This document shows, piece after piece, positions 43,663 to 57,371 of a DNA stretch of 64,000 nucleotides (position 1 is its first letter; each line of letters begins with the position of its first letter). Origin of the DNA: Ramlibacter ginsenosidimutans (GTDB taxonomy: Bacteria > Pseudomonadota > Gammaproteobacteria > Burkholderiales > Burkholderiaceae_C); NCBI RefSeq assembly GCF_016654015.1, contig NZ_JAEPWM010000003.1, forward strand, positions 124,001 through 188,000, read 5' to 3'. Below the pieces are notes generated by a model, which saw nothing but the letters and a program-made list of their open reading frames with translations, did no database searches and was not told the DNA's origin. A program made the position numbers and the translations under genes.

Positions 43663-45042
43663 ATGCTGATGACCGTCGTCGCCTTTCTCGTCGCCCTGGG
43701 CGTGCTGATTGCCGTGCACGAGTACGGCCACTACCGCGTGGCCGTCGCCTGCAAGGTGAAGGTGCTGCGCTTTTCGATCGGCTTCGGCACCGCGCTCTAT
43801 CGCTGGAAGCCGCGCAAGCAGCGCCCCGGCCAGGACACCGAGTTCGTCATCGGCGCATTCCCCCTGGGCGGCTACGTGAAGATGCTGGACGAGCGCGAGG
43901 GCGACGTAGCCCCCGCCGAGCGCCACCGCGCCTTCAACACGCAGCCCCTGCGCTCCCGCGCGCTGATCGTGGCGGCGGGTCCGGTCGCGAACCTGCTGCT
44001 CGCCATCCTGCTGTACGCCACGGTCAACTGGATGGGCGTGCAGGAGCCGCAGCCGGTGCTCGCAAGCCCGGTGCCCGGCTCCATCGCCGCGCAGGCCGGA
44101 CTGCACGGCGGCGAGCGTGTGCAGTCCGCCGCGCTCGATGGCGACACGCTGCAGCCCGTGCGCTCGTTCGAGGACCTGCGCTGGCTGCTCACGCGCGGCG
44201 CGCTGGACGGCCACGATTTGCGCCTGGTGCTCGCGCGCGACGGCGGCCAGCCCGCCGGCGAAGTGCTGCTGCCGCTGTCTCGCCTGGATGCGCGCGAAGC
44301 CGATGCGCAGTTGATGCGCAAGGTGGGCCTGGTGGCGCCCTGGAGCCCGCCGGTCCTGGGCGACGTGATGGCCGGCGGCGCCGCCGAACGCGCGGGCCTG
44401 CGCAAGGGCGACTTCGTGCTGCGCCTCGGCAACCAGGCCGTCGGCGACGCACAGAACCTGCGCGACCTGATTCGCGCGCAGGTGCGCAACGGCCAGGGCG
44501 TCCCGTCCACCTGGGAGATCGAGCGCGGCGGCCGCCGCATTCAGGTGCTCGTGACGCCCGACGTCGTCACCGCCGACGGCCAGCCGGCGGTGGGCCGCAT
44601 CTCCGCCTACGTGGGCGCGCCGCCGGCGATGCTCACGGTGCGCTACGGGCCGGTGGACGGACTGTGGAAGGGCGCGGAGCGTACCTGGGAGGTCTCGGCC
44701 CTGTCGCTGCGCATGATGGGGCGCATGGTGATCGGCGAAGCCTCGGTGAAGAACCTGAGCGGACCCCTCACGATCGCCGATTACGCGGGCAAGTCCGCGA
44801 GCCTCGGGCTCACGCAATACCTGCTGTTCCTCGCCTTGATCAGCGTCAGTCTCGGCGTGCTGAACCTGCTGCCGCTGCCCGTCTTGGACGGTGGGCACCT
44901 GATGTATTATCTTTGGGAGGCCGTGACGGGCAGGAGCATCTCCGAAGCCTGGATGGAGCGCCTGCAGCGCGGTGGCGTGGCGGTGCTGCTGGTCATGATG
45001 TCGATCGCCCTGTTCAACGACGTCGCCCGGCTCTTTGGATAG
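43663..45042 (+). CDS. rseP: Site-2 protease RseP (RIP metalloprotease)
   Basis: Intramembrane zinc protease that cleaves anti-sigma factor RseA-like proteins in the envelope stress response. The 459 residues show the zinc motif AVHEYGHYRV in the first helix (His-Glu near residues 19-20), the FPLGGYVKM membrane hairpin, two periplasmic PDZ domains (about 115-200 and 205-300), and the second metal-site motif NLLPLPVLDGGHL near residue 405. Sits between dxr and bamA as in most proteobacteria. Confidence 0.97.
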   Translation: MLMTVVAFLVALGVLIAVHEYGHYRVAVACKVKVLRFSIGFGTALYRWKPRKQRPGQDTEFVIGAFPLGGYVKMLDEREGDVAPAERHRAFNTQPLRSRALIVAAGPVANLLLAILLYATVNWMGVQEPQPVLASPVPGSIAAQAGLHGGERVQSAALDGDTLQPVRSFEDLRWLLTRGALDGHDLRLVLARDGGQPAGEVLLPLSRLDAREADAQLMRKVGLVAPWSPPVLGDVMAGGAAERAGLRKGDFVLRLGNQAVGDAQNLRDLIRAQVRNGQGVPSTWEIERGGRRIQVLVTPDVVTADGQPAVGRISAYVGAPPAMLTVRYGPVDGLWKGAERTWEVSALSLRMMGRMVIGEASVKNLSGPLTIADYAGKSASLGLTQYLLFLALISVSLGVLNLLPLPVLDGGHLMYYLWEAVTGRSISEAWMERLQRGGVAVLLVMMSIALFNDVARLFG

Positions 45043-45108
45043 AAGAAAACCTTGCAGCTGCCGCCGCGGCGGGTTCGCCCAGTCCCCGCCGGCGCCTCTC
45101 CAGAATCA

Positions 45109-47403
45109 ATGAAGAAACAATTCAAGCGCTTGCGCGTGCGTACCGTCTCGGCTGTCGCGGCCCTTGTCTTCGCCGCGAACACCTGGGCCGTGGAGCCCTT
45201 CACCGTGCGCGACATCCGCGTGGAAGGCCTGCAGCGCGTCGAGCCGGGCACCGTGTTCGCTTCGCTGCCCTTCCGGGTCGGCGACCAGTACAACGACGAA
45301 AAGGGCTCCGCCGCGATCCGCGCGCTGTTCGCACTGGGCCTGTTCAAGGACGTGCGCCTCGAGACGCAGGGCGACGTGCTGATCGTGGTCGTCGAGGAAC
45401 GCCCCACGGTGGCCGACGTCGACTTCGTCGGCACGCGCGAGTTCGACAAGGACACCTTGAAGAAGGCGCTGCGCGACATCGGCCTCACGGAAGGCCGCCC
45501 GTACGACCAGGCGCTGGCCGACCGCGCCGAGCAGGAACTGAAGCGGCAGTACATCAACCGCAGCCTGTACGCCGCGGACGTGGTGACCACCGTGACGCCG
45601 ATCGAGCGCAACCGCGTGAACCTCACCTTCACGGTGACCGAGGGCGACCCCACCAAGATCCGCGAACTGCACATCGTCGGCAACAAGAGCTTCAGCGAGT
45701 CGACGCTGCGCGGGCAGATGGAGCTGAACACCGGCAGCTGGCTTTCCTGGTACACCAAGTCCGACCGCTACTCGCGCACCAAGCTCAATGCGGACCTGGA
45801 GGCGCTGCGCTCCTACTACCTGCAGCGCGGCTTCCTCGAGTTCCGCATCGACTCCACCCAGGTGGCGATCTCGCCGGACAAGCAGGACATCAGCATCACG
45901 ATCAACATCACCGAGGGTGAGCGTTACGTGGTGTCGGGCGTGCGGCTCGAAGGCGACTTCCTCGGCCGCGAGGAGGAGTTCAAGTCGCTGGTGAAGATCA
46001 AGCCGGGCGAGCCGTACAACGCCGACCAGGTGGCCGAGACCACCAAGGCCTTCACCGACTACTTCGGCAACTTCGGCTACGCGTTCGCGCAGGTCGAGGC
46101 GCGGCCGGAGATCGACCACGCCAACAACCGCGTGTCCTTCGTGCTGGCGGCGGAGCCGTCGCGCCGCGCCTACGTGCGCCGCATCAACATCTCGGGCAAC
46201 AACCGCACGCGCGACGAAGTGATCCGCCGCGAGTTCCGCCAGTTCGAGTCGAGCTGGTACGACGCCGAGAAGATCAAGCTGTCGCGCGACCGCGTCGACC
46301 GCCTGGGCTTCTTCAAGGACGTGAACGTCGAGACCAGCGACGTGCCGGGCGCACCGGACCAGGTGGACCTGAACATCGCCGTCACCGAGCGCCCCACCGG
46401 CAGCCTGCAGATAGGCGCGGGCTTCTCCAGCGCGGAAAAGCTGGGCCTGTCCTTCGCGATCAAGCAGGAGAACGCGTTCGGCACCGGCAACTACCTGGCC
46501 GTCGAAGTCAACACGAGCAAGTACAACAAGACGATCGCGTTCAACTCGACCGATCCGTACTTCACGCCCGACGGCATCTCGCGCACCTTCGACATCTACT
46601 ACCGGGCTTCGAAGCCGTACGAACAGCAGGGCGGCGACTACCGGCTCAACACCGCCGGCACCAGCCTGCGCTTCGGCGTGCCGTTCTCGGAAGTGGACAC
46701 GGTGTTCTTCGGGGCGGGCCTGGAGCGCACCGAGATCGTGGCCGGCACGAACATCCCGGCCGCCTACCTGGCCTACGCGGAGCAGTTCGGCACCACCAGC
46801 AACACGCTGCCGCTGACCCTGGGGTGGTCGCGCGACGACCGCGACAGCTCGCTGGCGCCCACCACGGGCCGCTACCAGCGCCTCGGGGCGGAGTGGGGCG
46901 TCGCCGGCGACGCCCGCTACATCCGTGGCAACTACCAGTACCAGCAGTTCCTGCCGCTCAGCAAGGCCTACACCTTCGCCTTCAACGGCGAAGTGGGCTA
47001 TGGCACGGGACTCAACGGGCAGCCGTACCCGGTGTTCAAGAACTTCTACTCCGGCGGCCTCGGCTCCGTGCGCGGCTTCCAGCAGGGCACGCTGGGTCCG
47101 CGGGACATCACCGGTTCGTCCATCGGCGGCCCCAAGAAGGTCACCTTCAACTTCGAGCTGGCCACGCCGTTCCCGGGCGCCGGCAACGACCGCACCCTGC
47201 GCCTGTTCGGCTTCGTGGACACCGGCAACGTCTTCGCCGAGGACCAGAAGGTCAGCTTTGCCGACTTCCGGGCCTCCGCCGGCCTGGGGGTGTCCTGGCT
47301 GTCGCCGGTCGGTCCGCTGCGCATCGCGTTTGCCCAGCCCATCCGCACGAAGCCTGGCGATAGAATCCAGAAAATCCAATTCCAGATCGGGACCTCGTTC
47401 TGA
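45109..47403 (+). CDS. bamA: Outer membrane protein assembly factor BamA
   Basis: Core of the BAM complex that inserts beta-barrel proteins. The 764 residues begin with a signal peptide (cleavage after NTWA near residue 27), then five POTRA domains (about 28-430; for example FTVRDIRVEGLQRVEPGTVF) and a 16-strand Omp85 barrel with the lid-lock motif VRGFQQGTLG and a C-terminal IQFQIGTSF ending in Phe. An in-frame start 57 bases upstream is rejected since it would precede the signal peptide. Stop and skp start overlap (TGATG). Confidence 0.97.
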   Translation: MKKQFKRLRVRTVSAVAALVFAANTWAVEPFTVRDIRVEGLQRVEPGTVFASLPFRVGDQYNDEKGSAAIRALFALGLFKDVRLETQGDVLIVVVEERPTVADVDFVGTREFDKDTLKKALRDIGLTEGRPYDQALADRAEQELKRQYINRSLYAADVVTTVTPIERNRVNLTFTVTEGDPTKIRELHIVGNKSFSESTLRGQMELNTGSWLSWYTKSDRYSRTKLNADLEALRSYYLQRGFLEFRIDSTQVAISPDKQDISITINITEGERYVVSGVRLEGDFLGREEEFKSLVKIKPGEPYNADQVAETTKAFTDYFGNFGYAFAQVEARPEIDHANNRVSFVLAAEPSRRAYVRRINISGNNRTRDEVIRREFRQFESSWYDAEKIKLSRDRVDRLGFFKDVNVETSDVPGAPDQVDLNIAVTERPTGSLQIGAGFSSAEKLGLSFAIKQENAFGTGNYLAVEVNTSKYNKTIAFNSTDPYFTPDGISRTFDIYYRASKPYEQQGGDYRLNTAGTSLRFGVPFSEVDTVFFGAGLERTEIVAGTNIPAAYLAYAEQFGTTSNTLPLTLGWSRDDRDSSLAPTTGRYQRLGAEWGVAGDARYIRGNYQYQQFLPLSKAYTFAFNGEVGYGTGLNGQPYPVFKNFYSGGLGSVRGFQQGTLGPRDITGSSIGGPKKVTFNFELATPFPGAGNDRTLRLFGFVDTGNVFAEDQKVSFADFRASAGLGVSWLSPVGPLRIAFAQPIRTKPGDRIQKIQFQIGTSF

Positions 47404-47918
47404 TGAAGCTACTGACCCGTCCTTGGCTCGTGGTCCTGCTGGCCAGCCTGGCGTTCGGTGCGCAGGCGCAGGCGGACGACTTCCGCGTCGGCTTCGTCAA
47501 CACCGACCGGATCTTCCGCGAGGCGAACACGGCCAAGGCGGCCCAGTCCAAGCTGGAGCAGGAGTTCTCCAGGCGCGAAAAGGACCTGAACGACCTCGGC
47601 GCGTCGCTCAAGACGGCCTCCGAGAAGTTCGAGCGCGAGGCGCCCACCCTGTCGGAGCAGCAGCGCGCCCAGCGCCAGAAGGCGCTGATCGACCAGGACC
47701 GCGAGTTCCAGCGCAAGCGCCGCGAGTTCCAGGAAGACCTGAACGCGCGCAAGAACGAGGAACTGCAGCAGGTGCTCGATCGCGCCAACCGCGTGGTCAA
47801 GCAGGTCGCCGAGCAGGAGAAGTTCGACCTGATCCTGCAGGAAGCGGTCTACATCAATCCCAAGTACGACATCACCGACAAGGTGATCAAGGCGCTCAAC
47901 GCCTCCACGGCGAAGTGA
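47403..47918 (+). CDS. skp: Periplasmic chaperone Skp/OmpH
   Basis: Holds unfolded outer-membrane proteins on their way to BamA. The 171 residues have a signal peptide (1-25, cleavage after AQA), the family opening FRVGFVNTDRIFREANTAKAA and a long charged helical hairpin rich in Glu, Arg and Gln (about 50-140). Directly coupled to bamA by a 1-base stop/start overlap. Confidence 0.95.
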   Translation: MKLLTRPWLVVLLASLAFGAQAQADDFRVGFVNTDRIFREANTAKAAQSKLEQEFSRREKDLNDLGASLKTASEKFEREAPTLSEQQRAQRQKALIDQDREFQRKRREFQEDLNARKNEELQQVLDRANRVVKQVAEQEKFDLILQEAVYINPKYDITDKVIKALNASTAK

Positions 47919-47936
47919 CGGGGCGCGCGTGAGCCC

Positions 47937-48905
47937 GTGGCCCTGACCCTCGGCGAGATCGTCGCCGCCATCCCGGGCGAACTGCACGGCGATCCCGCGG
48001 TGGCCATCGAAGGCCTCGCCCCGCTGGAGTCCGCCGGACCCGGCCAGCTCGCCTTCCTCAGCAACCCCAGGTACCGTCCCCAGCTCGCCGCTTCGCGCGC
48101 CGCCTGCGTGATCGTCGGGCCCGCCGTGCGCGACGCCGCCGTGGCTCGCGGCGCCTGCATCGTGGCCGAGGACCCCTACGCCTACTTCGCGCGTGTCACG
48201 CAGCTGTGGAAGCGCACGCAGGGCCGTCCCGCGCCCGGGGGGATCCACCCGAGCGCCGTCATCGATCCCGAGGCGGTGCTGGGCGAGGGCGTCGCCATCG
48301 GCCCGCACTGCGTCGTCGAACGCGGCGCGCGCATCGGCGCCGGCACGGTGCTGAAGGCGCGCGTGCACGTCGCGGAGGATTGCAGCATCGGCGCGCGCTG
48401 CATCCTGCACCCCGGCGTGGTGATCGGCGCCGACGGCTTCGGCTTCGCGCCCACCGCCGAGGGCATGGTGAAGATCGAGCAGCTGGGCGCGGTGCGCATC
48501 GGCGACGACGTGGAGATCGGCGCCAACTCCTGCATCGACCGCGGCGCGCTGGCCGACACGGTCATCGAGGACGGCGTGAAGATCGACAACCTCGTGCAGA
48601 TCGGCCACAACTGCCGCGTGGGCAGGCACACCGTGATCTCCGGCTGCACGGGGGTGGCCGGCAGCGCCACCATCGGCGCGCACTGCATGATCGGCGGCGC
48701 CGCGATGATCCTCGGCCACATCACCATCGGCGACCGGGTGCACATCTCCGGCGGCACCTTCGTATCGAAGTCCATCAGCAAGCCGGGCCTGTACACCGCC
48801 ATCTTTCCCATCGACGACAATGCGAGCTGGGAAAAGAACGCCGCGACGCTGCGCCAGCTGCACACGCTGCGCGAGCGCATCAAGGCGCTGGAAAAGAAAC
48901 TCTGA
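47937..48905 (+). CDS. lpxD: UDP-3-O-(3-hydroxyacyl)glucosamine N-acyltransferase
   Basis: Third enzyme of lipid A synthesis, homotrimeric left-handed beta helix. The 322 residues have a uridine-binding N-domain (about 1-100), hexapeptide repeats (about 100-290) with catalytic His in [27 protein letters not shown], and a C-terminal helix. GTG start at 47937; no ATG gives a better N-terminus. 18 bases after skp. Confidence 0.96.
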   Translation: MALTLGEIVAAIPGELHGDPAVAIEGLAPLESAGPGQLAFLSNPRYRPQLAASRAACVIVGPAVRDAAVARGACIVAEDPYAYFARVTQLWKRTQGRPAPGGIHPSAVIDPEAVLGEGVAIGPHCVVERGARIGAGTVLKARVHVAEDCSIGARCILHPGVVIGADGFGFAPTAEGMVKIEQLGAVRIGDDVEIGANSCIDRGALADTVIEDGVKIDNLVQIGHNCRVGRHTVISGCTGVAGSATIGAHCMIGGAAMILGHITIGDRVHISGGTFVSKSISKPGLYTAIFPIDDNASWEKNAATLRQLHTLRERIKALEKKL

Positions 48906-48913
48906 ACGCCTCC

Positions 48914-49351
48914 ATGGACATCCACCAGATCCTCAAGAAACTGCCGCACCGCTACCCGTTCCTGCTGGTGGACCGGGTGCTGGGCGTCGAGCCGGGCAAG
49001 TCCATCCGGGCCTTGAAGAACGTCACGATCAACGAGCCCTTCTTCGTCGGCCACTTCCCCCATCGCCCGGTGATGCCGGGCGTGCTGATCCTCGAGGCGA
49101 TGGCGCAGACCGCCGGGCTGCTGGCCTTCTCGGACGCCGCCAAGGCCGCCGACACCAACTCGGTCATCTACTTCGCGGGCATCGACGGCGCCCGCTTCAA
49201 GCGCCCCGTGGAACCCGGCGACCAGCTGGTCATGGACGTGGAGATCCTGCGGCACAAGGCCGGCATCTACAAGTTCAAGGGCACGGCGCGCGTGGGCGAG
49301 GAGATCGCCTGCGAGGCCGAGCTGATGTGCACCATGCGCACGGTCGCCTGA
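48914..49351 (+). CDS. fabZ: 3-hydroxyacyl-ACP dehydratase FabZ
   Basis: Dehydrates 3-hydroxyacyl-ACP in fatty acid elongation and competes with LpxA for the same precursor. The 145 residues contain [13 protein letters not shown] and the active-site helix [20 protein letters not shown] with catalytic His and Glu. Located between lpxD and lpxA as is standard. Confidence 0.97.
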   Translation: MDIHQILKKLPHRYPFLLVDRVLGVEPGKSIRALKNVTINEPFFVGHFPHRPVMPGVLILEAMAQTAGLLAFSDAAKAADTNSVIYFAGIDGARFKRPVEPGDQLVMDVEILRHKAGIYKFKGTARVGEEIACEAELMCTMRTVA

Positions 49352-49364
49352 GCCACCGGCGGAC

Positions 49365-50153
49365 ATGGCGAACATCCATCCCACCGCGCTCGTCGATCCC
49401 CAGGCGCAGCTGGACGCGACCGTCCAGGTCGGTCCCTACACCGTCATCGGCCCGCACGTGAAGATCGGCGCCGGCACCACGGTCGCCGCGCACGTCGTGA
49501 TCGAAGGGCACACCACCATCGGGCGCGACAACCGCATCTTCCAGTTCGGCTCGATCGGCGCGGCGAACCAGGACAAGAAGTACCAGGGCGAGCCCACCGA
49601 GCTGGTGATCGGCGACCGCAACACCATGCGCGAGTTCGTGACGCTGCACGTCGGCACGGTGCAGGACAAGGCGGTCACGCGCATCGGCAACGACAACTGG
49701 ATCATGGCGTACAGCCACATCGCGCACGACTGCGTGGTGGGCAACGGCACGACCCTCGCCAACAACAGCACGCTGGGCGGCCACGTGGAGCTGGGCGACT
49801 GCGTGACCATCGGCGGGCTGGCGGGCATCCACCAGTTCGTGAAGATCGGCGCGCATGCGATGGTGGGCTTCCAGAGCGCCGTGTCGCAGGACGTCCCGCC
49901 CTTCATGCTGGTGGACGGCAATCCGCTGGCGGTGCGCGGCGTCAACGTGGTCGGCCTGCGCCGGCGCGACTTCAGCGCAGCGCGCATCGCCGCGGTGAAG
50001 CAGATGCACAAGCTGCTGTACCGCGAAGGCCGCACGCTGGAAGACGCGCGCAGCGCCATCGCTGCGCTGGCGCAATCCACGCCCGAGGCCGCCGAGGACG
50101 TCGCGCTGATGGAGCGCTTCCTCGCCGCCTCCACCCGCGGCATCGCGCGCTGA
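49365..50153 (+). CDS. lpxA: UDP-N-acetylglucosamine acyltransferase
   Basis: First committed step of lipid A synthesis. The 262 residues have hexapeptide repeats from residue 5 to about 190 ([20 protein letters not shown]), [20 protein letters not shown], catalytic His region [30 protein letters not shown], and a helical C-terminus starting near VGLRRRDFS. Starts 13 bases after fabZ. Confidence 0.97.
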   Translation: MANIHPTALVDPQAQLDATVQVGPYTVIGPHVKIGAGTTVAAHVVIEGHTTIGRDNRIFQFGSIGAANQDKKYQGEPTELVIGDRNTMREFVTLHVGTVQDKAVTRIGNDNWIMAYSHIAHDCVVGNGTTLANNSTLGGHVELGDCVTIGGLAGIHQFVKIGAHAMVGFQSAVSQDVPPFMLVDGNPLAVRGVNVVGLRRRDFSAARIAAVKQMHKLLYREGRTLEDARSAIAALAQSTPEAAEDVALMERFLAASTRGIAR

Positions 50154-50157
50154 CGGC

Positions 50158-51300
50158 ATGACCGGCACGCCGCGCGCCGCGCTGGTCGCGGGCGAAGCTT
50201 CGGGCGACCTGCTGGGCGGGCTGTTCCTGGAAGGCATGCGCCAGCGCTGGCCGCAGCTGCAGTCCTTCGGCATCGGTGGCGAGCAGATGATGCGCCACGG
50301 GTTCGAACCCTGGTGGCCTTACGAGAAGCTCGCTGTGCGCGGCTACGCCGAGGTGCTGCGGCACTACCGCGAGATCGTGGGGATCCGCAACCGCCTGCGC
50401 GAGCGCCTGCAGCAGGAGCGGCCGGACGTCTTCATCGGCGTGGATGCGCCGGACTTCAACCTCGGGCTGGAGGAAGACCTGCGCCGCGGCGGCATCAAGA
50501 CCGTGCATTTCGTGTGTCCCTCGATCTGGGCCTGGCGGATGAACCGCGTGCACAAGCTGCAGCGCGCCTGCGACCACGTGCTGTGCATCTTCCCCTTCGA
50601 GCCCGAGTTGCTGGCCAAGCACGGCGTGGCGGCCACCTATGTCGGTCACCCGCTCGCCAACGTGATCCCGATGGACGCCGACCGGGCGGCCGCGCGCCGC
50701 CTGCTGGGCGTGCCGATGGAGGGCGAGGTGATCGCGCTGCTGCCCGGAAGCCGAGCCTCCGAGATCGAGGCGATGACGCCGCGCTTCCTGGCCGCCGCGG
50801 CCCTGCTGCAGAAGTCGCGCCCGAACGCCTGGTTCGTGTTGCCCGCCATGCCGGCGCTGCAGTCGCGCATCAGCCAGCTCGCCCGCTCGGGCCCGTCGCC
50901 GCGCCACCTGAACATCGTCACGGCCCAGTCGCACGCGGCGCTCGCGGCCTGCGACGTGACCCTGGTGGCCAGCGGCACGGCCACGCTGGAAGCGGCGCTG
51001 TTCAAGCGCCCCATGGTCATCTCCTATCACACGCACTGGGTGACTTACGCGCTGATGAAGCCGCGCCACCTGCAGCCCTGGGTGGGCCTGCCGAACATCC
51101 TGTGCGGTGAATTCATCGTGCCCGAGTTGCTGCAGGCCAACGCAAAACCCGACTTGCTCTGCGGGGCGCTCACGGAATGGCTGGACAGCCCTGACAGAAT
51201 GCTCTCCGTGCAGCAGCGATTCCGCGACCTGCACCAGCTCCTGAAGCGCGACACTGCCCGACTCGCCACCGATGCCATCCAACAAGTCCTCGCCAGCTGA
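50158..51300 (+). CDS. lpxB: Lipid A disaccharide synthase
   Basis: Inner-membrane peripheral GT-B glycosyltransferase (family GT19) joining UDP-diacylglucosamine and lipid X. The 380 residues show [66 protein letters not shown] and [21 protein letters not shown]. Its last 29 bases overlap the rnhB start in another frame. Confidence 0.96.
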   Translation: MTGTPRAALVAGEASGDLLGGLFLEGMRQRWPQLQSFGIGGEQMMRHGFEPWWPYEKLAVRGYAEVLRHYREIVGIRNRLRERLQQERPDVFIGVDAPDFNLGLEEDLRRGGIKTVHFVCPSIWAWRMNRVHKLQRACDHVLCIFPFEPELLAKHGVAATYVGHPLANVIPMDADRAAARRLLGVPMEGEVIALLPGSRASEIEAMTPRFLAAAALLQKSRPNAWFVLPAMPALQSRISQLARSGPSPRHLNIVTAQSHAALAACDVTLVASGTATLEAALFKRPMVISYHTHWVTYALMKPRHLQPWVGLPNILCGEFIVPELLQANAKPDLLCGALTEWLDSPDRMLSVQQRFRDLHQLLKRDTARLATDAIQQVLAS

Positions 51301-51982
51301 GCCGCAGCAGCGCATCCGGACCACCACGATCCGGACCAGGGCGGCCAAGCCGCGGCAGGTCCCGCTGGTCTTTCCCGAGCCCATGGGCCTGTGGGCCGGG
51401 GTGGACGAAGCCGGCCGCGGCCCGCTCGCGGGGCCCGTGGTCGCGGCAGCGGTGATCCTCGACGACCAGAAGCGCATCCTCGGCCTGGCGGACTCCAAGG
51501 TGCTCACGCCCCTGCAGCGCGACAAGCTGTACGACAAGATCCGCGAGAAGGCCTTGTGCTGCTCGGTCGGCATGGCCAGCGTGGCGGAGATCGACGAACT
51601 GAACATCTTCCACGCGACGATGCTGGCGATGAAGCGCGCGGTCGAAGGCCTGCGCCTCAAGCCGGTGAAGGTGCTCGTGGACGGCAACCGCCTGCCCAAG
51701 CTGGACGTCCTGTCCGAAGCGATCGTCGATGGCGACGCCAAGGTGAAGTCCATCTCGGCCGCGTCCATCATCGCCAAGGTCACGCGCGACCGCATGCTGG
51801 TCGAACTGCACGAGGTGTTCCCGCAGTACGGCTTTGCCGCGCACAAGGGCTACAGCACGCCGGAGCACCTGGAGGCGTTGCGCGTGCACGGGCCCTGCGT
51901 CCACCACCGCAAGCACTTCGCCCCGGTGGCGGCGCAGTTCGCGGCCGAACAGCGCATCGCGGTTTCCGTGCAGGTCCAGTGA
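51272..51982 (+). CDS. rnhB: Ribonuclease HII
   Basis: Removes ribonucleotides from DNA and RNA in RNA-DNA hybrids. The 236 residues begin with a 40-residue Arg/Pro/Thr-rich extension, then the catalytic [21 protein letters not shown] (Asp-Glu), [16 protein letters not shown] and [14 protein letters not shown]. The first ATG lies inside lpxB; a start nearer the core (the Met before [10 protein letters not shown], residue 38) is possible if the extension is not translated. The stop overlaps the next gene (GTGA). Confidence 0.94.
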   Translation: MPSNKSSPAEPQQRIRTTTIRTRAAKPRQVPLVFPEPMGLWAGVDEAGRGPLAGPVVAAAVILDDQKRILGLADSKVLTPLQRDKLYDKIREKALCCSVGMASVAEIDELNIFHATMLAMKRAVEGLRLKPVKVLVDGNRLPKLDVLSEAIVDGDAKVKSISAASIIAKVTRDRMLVELHEVFPQYGFAAHKGYSTPEHLEALRVHGPCVHHRKHFAPVAAQFAAEQRIAVSVQVQ

Positions 51983-52755
51983 CGGACGCGGCCAGTTACG
52001 TCACGTCGCGCGACAACGCGCTGCTGAAGGACCTGCGCAAGCTGGCGCAGGACAGCCACGCCTACCGCCGGCAGGGCCGGATCTGGCTGGAGGGCGACCA
52101 TCTGTGCCGCGCCGCGCTGCAGCGCGGCCAACGGCCCAGCCATGCGGTGTTCCAGTCGTCCTGGTTCGACCGCGTGGGCCACCAGTGGCTGGACACCGGC
52201 GGCAAGGTGGTGGTGATCGACGATGCGCTTTTCGACAGCATCAGCGCGCTGGAGTCGCCCGGCCGCATGGGCTTCGTGCTGCCGCTGCCTGCCGCGCCGC
52301 AACTGCAGGCGGATGCGCCCACCGTGATCCTCGACGGCCTGCAGGATGCGGGCAACGTCGGCACCATCCTGCGCAGCGCGGGCGCCTTCGGGTTCCGCCA
52401 GGTGCTCGCGATGAAGGGGACGGCTGCCCTCTGGAGCCCCAAGGTGCTGCGCGCCGGCATGGGCGCGCATTTCGGCCTGCACCTGCTCGAGTCGCTGGAA
52501 GCGGCGCAGCTCGACGCGCTCAAGGTTCCGCTGCTGGCCACCAGTTCGCACCAGGGCGAGTTCCTGCACCGCGCCATGCTGCCCTGGCCCTGCGCCTGGG
52601 TCCTGGGCCACGAAGGGCAGGGGGTCAGCGCCGCGCTCGTGGATCGCGCGGCGCAGTTCGTGCGCATCGTGCAGCCCGGAGGCGAAGAGTCCCTGAACGT
52701 CGGCGCGGCGGCGGCGATCTGCCTGCACGCGAGCGCAGCGGCGCAGGCGCGCTGA
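51979..52755 (+). CDS. TrmH/SpoU family RNA 2'-O-methyltransferase
   Basis: SPOUT-fold RNA methyltransferase, 258 residues. N-terminal substrate-binding domain ([23 protein letters not shown]) then the SPOUT domain with motif 1 [23 protein letters not shown], motif 2 [11 protein letters not shown] and motif 3 [22 protein letters not shown]. These match TrmH/RlmB-like enzymes; the modified nucleotide cannot be assigned. GTG start overlaps the rnhB stop by 4 bases. Confidence 0.92.
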   Translation: MTDAASYVTSRDNALLKDLRKLAQDSHAYRRQGRIWLEGDHLCRAALQRGQRPSHAVFQSSWFDRVGHQWLDTGGKVVVIDDALFDSISALESPGRMGFVLPLPAAPQLQADAPTVILDGLQDAGNVGTILRSAGAFGFRQVLAMKGTAALWSPKVLRAGMGAHFGLHLLESLEAAQLDALKVPLLATSSHQGEFLHRAMLPWPCAWVLGHEGQGVSAALVDRAAQFVRIVQPGGEESLNVGAAAAICLHASAAAQAR

Positions 52756-52791
52756 AGCCTCACGGCCCTGAGGGAAAACCCCTCCTCGGGC

Positions 52792-52797
52792 TATAAT
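52792..52797 (+). promoter_or_regulatory. carAB promoter -10 box
   Basis: Perfect TATAAT, 120 bases before the carA GTG. No strong -35 is visible at 17 bp. The leader (about 52804-52917) is long enough for regulation by arginine or pyrimidines, but I see no recognisable site in it. Confidence 0.65.
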
Positions 52798-52917
52798 GAG
52801 CGGCTTTCCCCCAACCAGTACGCCCGAAGCGCAAGCAGCCACTCCCCCGACAAAAGCAACATCGAGAGTCCGCTCTTGGTCGCGTTTCTGGGCGTACCGT
52901 CCTATCCGGAGAACCCA

Positions 52918-54087
52918 GTGCTTTCGTCGCTTCAGGGATCCTTCCCGCCCGCCATCCTGGCGCTCGCAGACGGCACGGTCTTTATCGGCAACTCGATCGG
53001 TGCCAGCGGCACCACCACCGGCGAAGTCGTGTTCAACACGGCGCTCACCGGCTACCAGGAAATCCTGACCGATCCGAGCTACGCCCACCAGATCGTCACG
53101 CTCACCTATCCGCACATCGGCAACTACGGCGTCAACGCCGAAGACGTCGAAGCCACCAGGGTGTTCGCCGCCGGGCTGATCATCCGCGACCTGCCGCTGA
53201 TCGCCTCCAGCTTCCGCGCCGACATGAGCCTGCAGCAATACCTGCAGCGCGAGAACACCGTCGCCATCGCGAACATCGACACGCGCAAGCTCACCCGCAT
53301 GCTGCGCACCAAGGGCGCGCAGAACGGCTGCATCCTCGGCCTCAAGCAGGGCGAGGACGTCACGCCCGCGCTGGTGGAGCAGGCGGTCGCGAAGGCGCGC
53401 GCCGAGAGGTCGATGGCCGGCCTCGACCTCGCGAAGGAAGTGACTGTCACCAAGCCCTACGACTGGGGAGAGACCGAGTGGCAACTCGGCTCCGGCTACG
53501 GCCACCTGGAGAACGCGAAGTACCACGTGGTCGCCTTCGACTACGGCGTGAAGCAGAACATCCTGCGCATGCTCGCCGAGCGCGGTTGCAAGGTCACTGT
53601 CGTGCCGGCGAAGACGCCGGCGGCCGAAGTGAAGAAGCTCCAGCCCGACGGCGTGTTCCTCTCCAACGGCCCCGGCGACCCGGAGCCCTGCGAGTACGCG
53701 ATCGAAGCCACGCGCGAGCTGATCGAAGAGGGCTACCCCACCTTCGGCATCTGCCTGGGCCACCAGATCATGGCGCTCGCCTCGGGCGCGAAGACCTTCA
53801 AGATGAAGTTCGGCCACCACGGCGCGAACCACCCGGTGAAGGACCTCGACTCCGGCCGCGTGAGCATCACCAGCCAGAACCACGGCTTCGCGGTGGACGA
53901 GAGGACGCTGCCGAAGAACCTGCGCGCCACGCATGTGTCGCTGTTCGACGGGACGCTGCAAGGCCTCGCCCGCACCGATAAGCCCGCGTTCTGCTTCCAG
54001 GGCCACCCCGAGGCCTCGCCGGGTCCGCACGACATCGGCTATCTCTTCGACCGGTTCACCGGGCTGATGGACCAGAACAAGAAGTAA
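52918..54087 (+). CDS. carA: Carbamoyl phosphate synthase small subunit
   Basis: Glutamine amidotransferase subunit that supplies ammonia to CarB for arginine and pyrimidine synthesis. The 389 residues include the N-terminal domain ([36 protein letters not shown]) and the class I amidotransferase domain with nucleophile Cys in [13 protein letters not shown] and His/Glu in [14 protein letters not shown] at 52918 follows ggag by 7 bases and gives the family N-terminus; the TTG 42 bases upstream is rejected. Confidence 0.97.
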   Translation: MLSSLQGSFPPAILALADGTVFIGNSIGASGTTTGEVVFNTALTGYQEILTDPSYAHQIVTLTYPHIGNYGVNAEDVEATRVFAAGLIIRDLPLIASSFRADMSLQQYLQRENTVAIANIDTRKLTRMLRTKGAQNGCILGLKQGEDVTPALVEQAVAKARAERSMAGLDLAKEVTVTKPYDWGETEWQLGSGYGHLENAKYHVVAFDYGVKQNILRMLAERGCKVTVVPAKTPAAEVKKLQPDGVFLSNGPGDPEPCEYAIEATRELIEEGYPTFGICLGHQIMALASGAKTFKMKFGHHGANHPVKDLDSGRVSITSQNHGFAVDERTLPKNLRATHVSLFDGTLQGLARTDKPAFCFQGHPEASPGPHDIGYLFDRFTGLMDQNKK

Positions 54088-54091
54088 AGAC

Positions 54092-57364
<3,273 letters not shown>

Positions 57365-57371
57365 GGCCACC

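Noticed and set aside
42226-44898. Open frame of 890 codons antisense to dxr and rseP
   Set aside because: Shadow frame; both sense genes carry complete catalytic motifs.
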